Part shown: positions 1 through 5,404 of the stretch, in pieces
How positions within the stretch are numbered: the stretch's first letter is position 1
Layout: each line of letters opens with the position of its first letter
From: an uncultured Cloacibacillus sp.
Lineage (GTDB): Bacteria; Synergistota; Synergistia; Synergistales; Synergistaceae
DNA length: 10,328 nt
Direction of reading: 5' to 3'
Assembly: GCA_900544635.1 (NCBI GenBank)
Contig: UQVV01000046.1
Coordinates: 1 to 10,328 of the forward strand
Notes under the pieces: model-generated
Told to the model about the DNA's origin: nothing
Seen by the model: only the letters and a program-made list of their open reading frames with translations
Databases searched by the model: none
Translations under genes and position numbers: made by a program

Positions 1-789
1 CTCCGTACTATGGACTCCGGCGCCACCCCCAGCAAAGAGGCGGCGGCAAAAGCGGAGCAGAAGGCCGTCAAGAGGCCGACGGCGCGGCGCGTCCGCGCGG
101 ATGAAGAGCCTCGCTTCCTGCTGACGGGGAAAATATTCTGCGGCGAATGCGGATCCGCCATGATAGGCAGTAGCGCGAAGGGCCATCTCTACTACCGCTG
201 CAACAAACGCTGCGCGACCGGCGGCACTGATTGCTCTATGCCGTACTTCCCGGCCGGCGAGCTGGAGCAGACCGTAGTTGAGACCATTAAGCGCGAGCTG
301 TGCGACAAGGCCCGACTAAAAGCTTTCTACGACGAGTATAAAAATGCCCCAAGAGAGGACAATTCCGATAAGGCCAAGGAAGCCGCAAAAATAGAGAAAG
401 CCATAGAAAAAAGACGGCGCGAGAAAAAGCGCGTCCTTGAGCTGCTCGTCAAGGGAACCATCGAAGAAGACGACGCGAAGCCGTTGCTCCAGCAAGCTGC
501 GCGCGATATTCAGGTGCTGGAGGGCCAGCTCTCCGACCTCCGCTCGACGATAAGCAGCTCATTCGAGTTCCGCTCCTTCGACGAGTTCTACCAGATTGTC
601 AGCGAGACGATGCCGCTGGCAAACTCCGCCATAGGTTTAATCGACGCCTTCGTGTTGCGCGTGGACGTATTCAACGACCACCTGCATATAACGCTGGTGA
701 TAGAGCAATCCATAGACATAAAAAAAGACGTGCCCTCATTGGACACGTCGGTTTGTTGGGTTAAAGATGGTGTCAAGGAGGGGAATTGA
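1..789 (+). CDS. Large serine recombinase, C-terminal part (5' end outside window)
   Basis: This is the C-terminal half of a large serine recombinase (site-specific integrase or transposase). The frame is open from the first base, so the catalytic resolvase domain and true start lie upstream. Counting from the Met at base 10, the sequence LLTGKIFCGECGSAM is the typical start of the recombinase zinc beta-ribbon, with Cys44, Cys47, Cys64 and Cys75 as likely zinc ligands. A charged Lys/Glu-rich segment at about 100-180 should form the coiled coil of this family. The family-like sequence ends with the strand VDVFNDHLHITLVIEQ (about 219-234). The remaining 23 or so residues are encoded by a transcription terminator and by the 3' end of the convergent tRNA-Leu, and the stop TGA lies inside the tRNA. 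Codon use differs from the neighbours: it contains TTA, CTA and two TCA codons. It probably marks the end of an integrated mobile element; whether it is intact cannot be judged here. Confidence 0.88.
   Translation, partial: LRTMDSGATPSKEAAAKAEQKAVKRPTARRVRADEEPRFLLTGKIFCGECGSAMIGSSAKGHLYYRCNKRCATGGTDCSMPYFPAGELEQTVVETIKRELCDKARLKAFYDEYKNAPREDNSDKAKEAAKIEKAIEKRRREKKRVLELLVKGTIEEDDAKPLLQQAARDIQVLEGQLSDLRSTISSSFEFRSFDEFYQIVSETMPLANSAIGLIDAFVLRVDVFNDHLHITLVIEQSIDIKKDVPSLDTSVCWVKDGVKEGN
720..749 (-). terminator. Intrinsic terminator of tRNA-Leu
   Basis: Read on the minus strand, the stem GACGTGTCC pairs with GGGCACGTC (9 bp including one U-G pair) around the loop AATGA and is followed by seven T. 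It starts 18 bases beyond the CCA end of tRNA-Leu, the right place to end that transcript. The same bases are codons of the recombinase on the other strand. Confidence 0.85.
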
Positions 790-854
790 ACCCCTATGGG
801 CTAGTGCCCACTAGATCCTGAATCTAGCGCGTCTACCAGTTCCGCCACCCTGAC
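768..854 (-). tRNA. tRNA-Leu (anticodon CAG), CCA encoded
   Basis: The minus strand folds into a complete class II tRNA of 87 nt including encoded CCA. The acceptor strand GTCAGGG pairs with CCTTGAC (one G-U), followed by discriminator A and CCA. The anticodon stem CTAGA/TCTAG closes the loop TTCAGGA, giving anticodon CAG at plus-strand bases 818-820, which reads CTG codons. The long variable arm (TGGGC/GCCCA) is typical of tRNA-Leu, and the T-arm is AGGGG/CCCCT with loop TTCAATT. It has a good promoter upstream and a terminator downstream. Its last 22 bases overlap the end of the convergent recombinase gene, which suggests that its 3' end is or lies beside an attachment site. Confidence 0.97.
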
Positions 855-869
855 GCCTCAACGCATGAG

Positions 870-898
870 ATTTTATCAGCTGCGCGGCGTTTTGGCAA
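870..898 (-). promoter_or_regulatory. Promoter of tRNA-Leu
   Basis: On the minus strand, -35 TTGCCA (5 of 6 consensus) is followed after exactly 17 bases by -10 TAAAAT (5 of 6), with an extended TG one base upstream of the -10. The predicted start lies about 9 bases before the mature tRNA 5' end. This is the best two-element promoter in the window, as expected for a stable RNA gene. Confidence 0.8.
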
Positions 899-1013
899 GG
901 CTTTGGGCGAGTTTTTTGCGCGGCGGAGTTTGTTTTTTCACGACGTTTTTGCTCACTTTTGATTAGACAGAATTAAACAAAAGAGCTGCGCACAAAGTCC
1001 CCGTTCTTACATT

Positions 1014-1031
1014 TATGTTAGAATTTAGATA
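1014..1031 (+). promoter_or_regulatory. Extended -10 promoter of the ferredoxin-AOR operon
   Basis: TG (1016-1017), one base, then TAGAAT (1019-1024, 5 of 6 consensus) form an extended -10 element. No good -35 lies 17 bases upstream. The predicted start near 1031 would give a leader of about 68 bases containing a hairpin. It lies in the AT-rich part of the 244-base gap between tRNA-Leu and the ferredoxin; the rest of the gap holds only the tRNA promoter and T-rich runs. Confidence 0.45.
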
Positions 1032-1037
1032 TTGGGG

Positions 1038-1067
1038 AGGGCGCGGGGCTACGTTCCGCCGCGCCTT
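1038..1067 (+). other. Hairpin in the leader of the ferredoxin-AOR operon
   Basis: AGGGCGCGG pairs with CCGCGCCTT (9 bp with one G-T) around a 12-base loop, in the predicted leader between transcription start and ribosome binding site. It is followed by TTAAAAAATTG, which is not a T-tract, so it is not a convincing terminator. It may stabilise the message or be a regulatory element. It is too small for the known Moco/Tuco riboswitch-like motif. Confidence 0.45.
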
Positions 1068-1098
1068 AAAAAATTGAATAAAAATCGGAGGGATTTGT

Positions 1099-1497
1099 GT
1101 GAGAATCATGCAGGTGAACGCTGAGAAATGCGTTCAGTGCGGCGTGTGCATGGAATCGTGCTCGACCGCATATTTCAAGGAAAATTCACGCGAGCTTTCA
1201 AGGGTCCAGGTCAACGATTTCGCCGGTTTCCCGAATATCAATATCTGCACGCAGTGCGGCGCGTGCATCGCCGTCTGCCCGACGCAGGCGCTCGAGCGCG
1301 ACGCGAACGGCGTCGTCCAGGTGCGCAAGGACAAGTGCACCTCTTGCCTGATGTGCGTCGGCTTCTGCCCGTCGGCGAGCATGTTCTTCAACGGCGACAA
1401 GCAGACGGAGCCGTTCAAGTGCATAGCCTGCGGCATCTGCGCGCGGAAGTGCCCGACCGGGGCGCTCGAGATTATCAACGTGCCCGCGAAGGCATAG
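1099..1497 (+). CDS. Polyferredoxin with four [4Fe-4S] clusters, electron-transfer subunit for AOR
   Basis: This 132-aa soluble protein is built almost entirely of ferredoxin motifs. Four CxxCxxCxxxC sets are seen at Cys11/14/17/21, 50/53/56/60, 80/83/86/90 and 108/111/114/118; the last three are followed by Pro as in classical ferredoxins. It could therefore carry four [4Fe-4S] clusters, as the small subunits of AorABC-type aldehyde oxidoreductases do, and pass electrons between the tungstopterin enzyme encoded next and a ferredoxin or other partner. The GTG start at 1099 is chosen because GGAGGGA (1087-1093) sits 7 bases upstream; the in-frame ATG at 1108 is too far from it. The AOR gene follows 15 bases after the stop with its own strong ribosome binding site, so the two are surely cotranscribed. 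Its role as AOR partner is inferred from the operon and the cluster count. Confidence 0.92.
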   Translation: MRIMQVNAEKCVQCGVCMESCSTAYFKENSRELSRVQVNDFAGFPNINICTQCGACIAVCPTQALERDANGVVQVRKDKCTSCLMCVGFCPSASMFFNGDKQTEPFKCIACGICARKCPTGALEIINVPAKA

Positions 1498-1512
1498 AAG
1501 GAGGAGATTTTT

Positions 1513-3699
1513 ATGGCTAACGCTCCGATGAAGGTTCTTGCGGAATGGTCGTATGAACCGGCGAAGATTCATCACGGCTATTCCAAGGAGACGCTTTATA
1601 TAGGGCTCGGCAACAAGGACGGGAATTACAAGTTTGAGAAGCGCCCCGTCTCCGAGGATATGATAGAGAAGTTCACTGGCGGACGCGGCTTCGGCCTCAA
1701 GCTGCTCTGGGACGCGGTTACGGAGAATACCAAGTGGGACGACCCGGAGAACGAAATCGTCATAGCGGGCGGCCCCTTCTGCGGCATCACGCAGTATCCG
1801 GGCACGGGAAAGTGCTATTCCGTATTCCTTTCCCCCGCGACTAAGCAGACCTACAACAGCAACGCGGGCGGATATTTCGCGCCGTTCCTCAAGTTCGCCG
1901 GCTTCGACGCTCTGGAGCTCCAGGGCAAGGCCGACCGTCCCGTCGTAATTTTCATCGACGGCGACAATTACAAGATAACCGTTTACGAGTCCACGCTCGA
2001 GGACCCGAATGCCTACGCCGTGTCTGAGGACCTTCACGAGTATTTCGCGAAGGACGAGGCGGACAAGCGCACGATATCCGTCATTTCGACGGGCATGGCG
2101 GCCCGCACGAGCTATTGGTGCGGAATGAACTTCAGCTTCTACGACGTGCGCCGCAAGGCCGTTCGTCTGAAGCAGGCCGGACGCGGCGGCGGCGGCACCG
2201 TGCTCTGGGACAAGAACGTCGCGGCGCTCGTAGTGAAGCGCACGCACTTCACGGGCCTCGAGAACGACCCTGTGGACGTGAAGGCCATCCAGCGCTGCGG
2301 CGCGAGCATCCACAAGCGCATCCACGACCTCGACGACAAGCAGAGCAAGATGCGCTCGGTCGGGACGGCGCACCTTATGGAGATAATGGACGCCTACGAC
2401 CTTCTTCCGGTCAACAACTACAAGTTCGGACGCCACAAGGACATCGACAACGTCAGCTCCGACGCATACAAAAAGCTCTTCACGCAGGGAATGGCGGACG
2501 GCTGCTGGTACGGCTGCTCGATGGCCTGCGCGAAGGCCGTCGACCACTTCCCGCTCCAGACCGGGCCGTGGAAGGGCAGAGAGGTCATCGTAGACGGCCC
2601 CGAGTACGAGACGGCCGCGGGGCTCGGCTCGAACCTCGGCATCTTCGACCCGTACTGGACGATAGAGGCCAACTTCTACGCCGACCACTACGGCCTCGAC
2701 ACGATATCGCTCGGCACCGGCCTCGCCTTCGTCTGCGAGTGCTTCGAGCTCGGCCTTATCAATAAGGAGAACACGCACGGCCTCGACCTCAACTTCGGCC
2801 AGAAGCACGACATCATGGAGCTCATCCACCGCATCGCGCGCGGGGCGGACGAGTTCGCGATAGCCTGCGGCCACGGCGTCGAGCAGGCGCGCGAGCACTT
2901 CGCGAAGGAATACGGCGCGGACATGGAGACGATGATGAAGATAGGAATGGTCTGCCAGGGGCTCGAAGCCTCCGAGTACCGCTGCCAGGAATCCATCGCG
3001 CAGTGGGGCGGCTACTTCCTTACGCTCAAGGGGCCGCAGCACGACGAAGCGTGGCTCATCTTCATGGACATGGTCAACAAGCAGCTGCCGACCTACGAAG
3101 ACAAGGCGGAGGCGCTCTTCTTCTTCCCGAACTTCCGTCTCTGGTTCTCGCTCCAGGGGCTCTGCAAGCTTCCGTGGAACGACATCGAGCCCGCCGACAA
3201 CGGCATGAAGTACAAGGGCATCGAAGCCGCCAAGGTTCCCGAGCACATCCAGAACTACCTCGACATCTACGAGGCCATCACCGGCAAGCATCTGACGCGC
3301 GACGGCCTCATCGAGCAGTCTGAGAAGGTCTACAACTTCGAGCGCATATTCAACCTGCGCATGGGCAAGGGTACGGCGAAGTACCACGAAGCGCCGGACC
3401 GCGGCCTCGGCCCCGTCTGGGAGGACGAGTGGAACGCGCGTCCCGACTACTTCGACGGCAAGCTCAGGGAGTTCGGCGAGAGCACCGAGGGCCTCAGCGT
3501 CCGCGAGAAGATAGACCTGCTCCAGAAGCACCGCCGCGAGCAGTGGGAGATGCTCAAGATGGCCGTCTACAAGCGCCGCGGCTGGAACAAGAACGGAATC
3601 CCGACGCTCGAGACGGCGCACCGCCTCGGCATAGACTATCCCGACGTCGTCGAGCTTCTGAAAAAGCATCTGAAGCCGGAGGACGAATTCGAAGCGTAA
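1513..3699 (+). CDS. Aldehyde:ferredoxin oxidoreductase family tungstopterin enzyme (long form)
   Basis: This 728-aa protein is an AOR-family tungsten (or molybdenum) bis-pterin oxidoreductase; known members oxidise aldehydes to acids and reduce ferredoxin. The N-terminal AOR domain shows GGRG at 56-59 and AGRGGGG at 222-228, both pterin-binding region signatures. A cluster motif follows at Cys331, Cys335 and Cys339, with the fourth ligand likely Cys551 in LQGLCKLPW. GPEYET (Glu364) matches the conserved active-site region, and LDTISLGTG is the usual family motif. Two features are unusual: the first Cys spacing is CxxxC where Pyrococcus furiosus AOR has CxxC, and the protein is about 120 residues longer than the roughly 605-aa archaeal enzymes, mostly at the C-terminus. 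BamB-like or other AOR subgroups are therefore possible and the substrate cannot be told. A very good site (AAGGAGGA, 1498-1505) supports the start. The polyferredoxin precedes it and a ThiS/MoaD-like gene follows. Confidence 0.93.
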   Translation: MANAPMKVLAEWSYEPAKIHHGYSKETLYIGLGNKDGNYKFEKRPVSEDMIEKFTGGRGFGLKLLWDAVTENTKWDDPENEIVIAGGPFCGITQYPGTGKCYSVFLSPATKQTYNSNAGGYFAPFLKFAGFDALELQGKADRPVVIFIDGDNYKITVYESTLEDPNAYAVSEDLHEYFAKDEADKRTISVISTGMAARTSYWCGMNFSFYDVRRKAVRLKQAGRGGGGTVLWDKNVAALVVKRTHFTGLENDPVDVKAIQRCGASIHKRIHDLDDKQSKMRSVGTAHLMEIMDAYDLLPVNNYKFGRHKDIDNVSSDAYKKLFTQGMADGCWYGCSMACAKAVDHFPLQTGPWKGREVIVDGPEYETAAGLGSNLGIFDPYWTIEANFYADHYGLDTISLGTGLAFVCECFELGLINKENTHGLDLNFGQKHDIMELIHRIARGADEFAIACGHGVEQAREHFAKEYGADMETMMKIGMVCQGLEASEYRCQESIAQWGGYFLTLKGPQHDEAWLIFMDMVNKQLPTYEDKAEALFFFPNFRLWFSLQGLCKLPWNDIEPADNGMKYKGIEAAKVPEHIQNYLDIYEAITGKHLTRDGLIEQSEKVYNFERIFNLRMGKGTAKYHEAPDRGLGPVWEDEWNARPDYFDGKLREFGESTEGLSVREKIDLLQKHRREQWEMLKMAVYKRRGWNKNGIPTLETAHRLGIDYPDVVELLKKHLKPEDEFEA

Positions 3700-3715
3700 C
3701 GAAGGAGGAGGCCGC

Positions 3716-3913
3716 ATGATAACCGTCAACGGAGATCCGTTTCCGTGGAGAGAGGGGCTCACAGTCAGCGAAGTGATGAAGGAAAAGAACTTCAAGTTCC
3801 GCCTCATCTCCGTCTGGGTCGGAGACAACTTCATCGACAAAGAGCGCTACGCGGAAGTCAAGATTCCGGACGGAGCGGACGTGCAGGTCATTCACAACAT
3901 CAGCGGCGGCTAA
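3716..3913 (+). CDS. ThiS/MoaD-like ubiquitin-fold sulfur carrier
   Basis: This 65-aa protein has the ThiS/MoaD beta-grasp pattern: it opens MITVNGDPFPW, has a helix around TVSEVMKEK, a middle strand RLISVWVGD, the segment IPDGADVQVIHNISGG, and stops directly after Gly64-Gly65. The free C-terminal Gly-Gly is what gets adenylated by a MoeB/ThiF enzyme and turned into a thiocarboxylate. Its place 16 bases after the AOR gene, behind AAGGAGGAGG, and before the operon terminator suggests that it supplies the dithiolene sulfur of the tungstopterin for this enzyme. A role in thiamine synthesis is less likely because no thi genes are nearby. No activating enzyme is encoded in the window. Confidence 0.85.
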   Translation: MITVNGDPFPWREGLTVSEVMKEKNFKFRLISVWVGDNFIDKERYAEVKIPDGADVQVIHNISGG

Positions 3914-3936
3914 GCGCGCCGCGCATGAAAGTACGG

Positions 3937-3963
3937 CGGGCCGGAGACATCCGGCCCGTTTTT
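3937..3963 (+). terminator. Intrinsic terminator of the ferredoxin-AOR-ThiS operon
   Basis: CGGGCCGGA pairs perfectly with TCCGGCCCG (9 bp) around the loop GACA, followed by five T. It begins 23 bases after the sulfur-carrier stop codon. Confidence 0.92.
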
Positions 3964-3988
3964 CGTATTTCGGCCCGTTCGGAGGCCG

Positions 3989-4030
3989 TTTCGCGCGAAA
4001 AAACCTTTTATATCTAAGCATAAAGATATA
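3989..4030. other. Two palindromes in the ykvI upstream region
   Basis: The 249 bases between the sulfur-carrier and ykvI genes hold the operon terminator, the ykvI promoter and, between them, two symmetric sequences. TTTCGCGCGAAA (3989-4000) is a perfect 12-base palindrome. TATATCT (4009-4015) and AGATATA (4024-4030) form a perfect 7-bp inverted repeat with an 8-base spacer. The second looks like an operator half-site pair, but it lies about 65 bases upstream of the predicted -35 and no regulator is known. Confidence 0.35.
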
Positions 4031-4093
4031 GTCCTCTCCGTCGCGGCATATTTGTATCTCTGCATAATCATTTCGCGGTTCCGCTTTAACCTT

Positions 4094-4122
4094 TTTACTA
4101 CGCGCCCAAAATGTGATATTGT
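4094..4122 (+). promoter_or_regulatory. Promoter of ykvI-like permease
   Basis: -35 TTTACT (4 of 6) and -10 TATTGT (4117-4122, 4 of 6) are separated by 17 bases, with an extended TG at 4114-4115. It lies in an AT-rich stretch about 40 bases before the start codon. Confidence 0.5.
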
Positions 4123-4162
4123 ACAGATGTTACAAAATTCACATCCGAAAGGTCGTGCTGCA

Positions 4163-5263
4163 ATGGACAACAACAAAGTCAGTTGGGTCAATGTCATCAA
4201 GTTCGCGGGCGCAGTCATCGCGTTCTTGATCGGCGCCGGTTTCGCCACCGGTCAGGAAGTCCTCCAGTATTTCGCCGGGTACGGGTATGAAGGGCTGCTC
4301 GTCGGAGCTTTCGTTCTCATCTGCTTCGTCTATCTCTGCTCCAGCTTCATGTGCGCGGGGTATGACGAGCACTTCCCGAACACGAACGATATCTACCGCT
4401 ACTACTGCGGCAAGTATATCGGCGGCTTCTACGATTATTTCTCCATCGCGTTTATTTACATGTCGTACATAGTCATGCTCGGAGGAGCCGGCGGAACCTT
4501 CAACCAGTACTACCACCTTCCCCCCGCGTACGGCGCGATCTTCATGCTCGTAGTCTCCGTCGGCGTCGTCATCCTCGGCCTCGGTAAGATAGTCGACGTC
4601 ATCGGCTCCATCGGACCGATCATCGTACTCATCGCGCTCGGCGTCGGCGCCGGAGCGATAATCACGAACCCCGGCGGCATTGCGGACGGCGTCGCGCTCA
4701 TCAACTCCGGCACGCTCGACCCCGAAAAGTTCATCCGCGTCGGAAGCAACTGGTTCATGTCCGGATTCTCCTACGTCGGCTTCTGCCTCCTCTGGCTCGC
4801 GGCCTTCTGCGCGGCTATGGGAACGAAGGCCAACAGCAAGAAGGAAGCCGTCATCGGCGCGACGCTCGGCGCGACCGGATTCGTCGCGGGCGCGCTCGTC
4901 CTCGCCTTCGGTCTTCTCACCCACTTCGAAGCGCTCTACGCCTCCGACATTCCGTCGCTCATCCTTGCGGAATTCCTCTGGCCGCCTCTCGCCTCGATAT
5001 TCTCCGTCGTAATCCTCGCCGGTATCTTCACGACCGCAGTCCCGCTCCTCTGGACCGTCTCCGCGAGATTCGCCCAGGAAAAGACGACGAAGTTCTACGC
5101 CCTCACGGCGGGCCTTGGCGCGATAGCCTGCTTCGTAGCGCTCATGCTGCCCTTCCGCAAGATCGTCAACATCATCTACGGAATCAACGGCTACGTCGGC
5201 ATCCTCGTCATCCTCTTCATGTTCGCGAAGACCTTCGGCCTTACGAAGAAGCTCGGCAAGTAA
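4163..5263 (+). CDS. YkvI-family membrane permease
   Basis: This 366-aa very hydrophobic protein has about ten predicted membrane segments. It begins with VIKFAGAVIAFLIGAGFATGQE (residues 11-32 region), in which the GAGFATGQE stretch at 24-32 resembles the broken first helix of LeuT-fold (APC superfamily) transporters. The sequence and size match the YkvI family of amino-acid-permease-like proteins, whose substrate is not established. The ATG at 4163 is chosen because the protein then begins like a typical family member directly before the first helix and AAAGG lies about 10 bases upstream. An upstream in-frame ATG at 4052 would add 37 residues running across the predicted promoter. It has its own promoter and terminator and so is a single-gene unit. 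Ten segments suit a 5+5 inverted-repeat core. A link to aldehyde metabolism is only positional. Confidence 0.87.
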   Translation: MDNNKVSWVNVIKFAGAVIAFLIGAGFATGQEVLQYFAGYGYEGLLVGAFVLICFVYLCSSFMCAGYDEHFPNTNDIYRYYCGKYIGGFYDYFSIAFIYMSYIVMLGGAGGTFNQYYHLPPAYGAIFMLVVSVGVVILGLGKIVDVIGSIGPIIVLIALGVGAGAIITNPGGIADGVALINSGTLDPEKFIRVGSNWFMSGFSYVGFCLLWLAAFCAAMGTKANSKKEAVIGATLGATGFVAGALVLAFGLLTHFEALYASDIPSLILAEFLWPPLASIFSVVILAGIFTTAVPLLWTVSARFAQEKTTKFYALTAGLGAIACFVALMLPFRKIVNIIYGINGYVGILVILFMFAKTFGLTKKLGK

Positions 5264-5290
5264 CGGATTTTCGCAGAAATCAGCCGATAA

Positions 5291-5319
5291 AGGGCGTCCC
5301 GCGCGGGGCGCCCTTTTTT
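5291..5319 (+). terminator. Intrinsic terminator of ykvI-like gene
   Basis: GGGCGTCCC pairs with GGGGCGCCC (9 bp with one T-G) around the loop GCGC and is followed by six T, starting 28 bases after the stop codon. Confidence 0.92.
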
Positions 5320-5355
5320 CATGCGCCGGAGACGGCGCGGCGGCGGCGCGCCATG

Positions 5356-5371
5356 TGATATAATCTCGCTA
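5356..5371 (+). promoter_or_regulatory. Extended -10 promoter of the penicillin-binding protein gene
   Basis: A perfect TATAAT (5359-5364) is preceded by TG at 5356-5357. The region 17 bases upstream is GC-rich with no -35. The predicted start near 5371 gives a leader of about 34 bases that contains the GGAGG ribosome binding site. Confidence 0.7.
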
Positions 5372-5404
5372 TATATGCGTAAACGCTTCGGAGGTATCGA
5401 AAGA

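Noticed and set aside
774..782. Strong Shine-Dalgarno-like AAGGAGGGG on the plus strand
   Set aside because: It is part of the tRNA-Leu acceptor and T-stem, with no start codon or gene following.
1198..3840. 880-aa minus-strand open frame opposite the ferredoxin, AOR and sulfur-carrier genes
   Set aside because: It is register-aligned antisense to clear genes, has an Arg/Val/Leu/Glu-biased composition, no ribosome binding site logic and no recognisable domain. It exists because TTA, CTA and TCA are avoided.
4052..4162. Upstream start for the permease
   Set aside because: It would place the predicted promoter inside the coding region and adds residues unlike the family.
4139..4924. 261-aa minus-strand open frame opposite the permease
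   Set aside because: Acidic, low-complexity translation that mirrors hydrophobic codons; no domain.
5321..5404. Upstream start for the penicillin-binding protein
   Set aside because: It begins next to the previous terminator, spans the TATAAT and encodes a run of Arg/Gly; GGAGG supports 5405.
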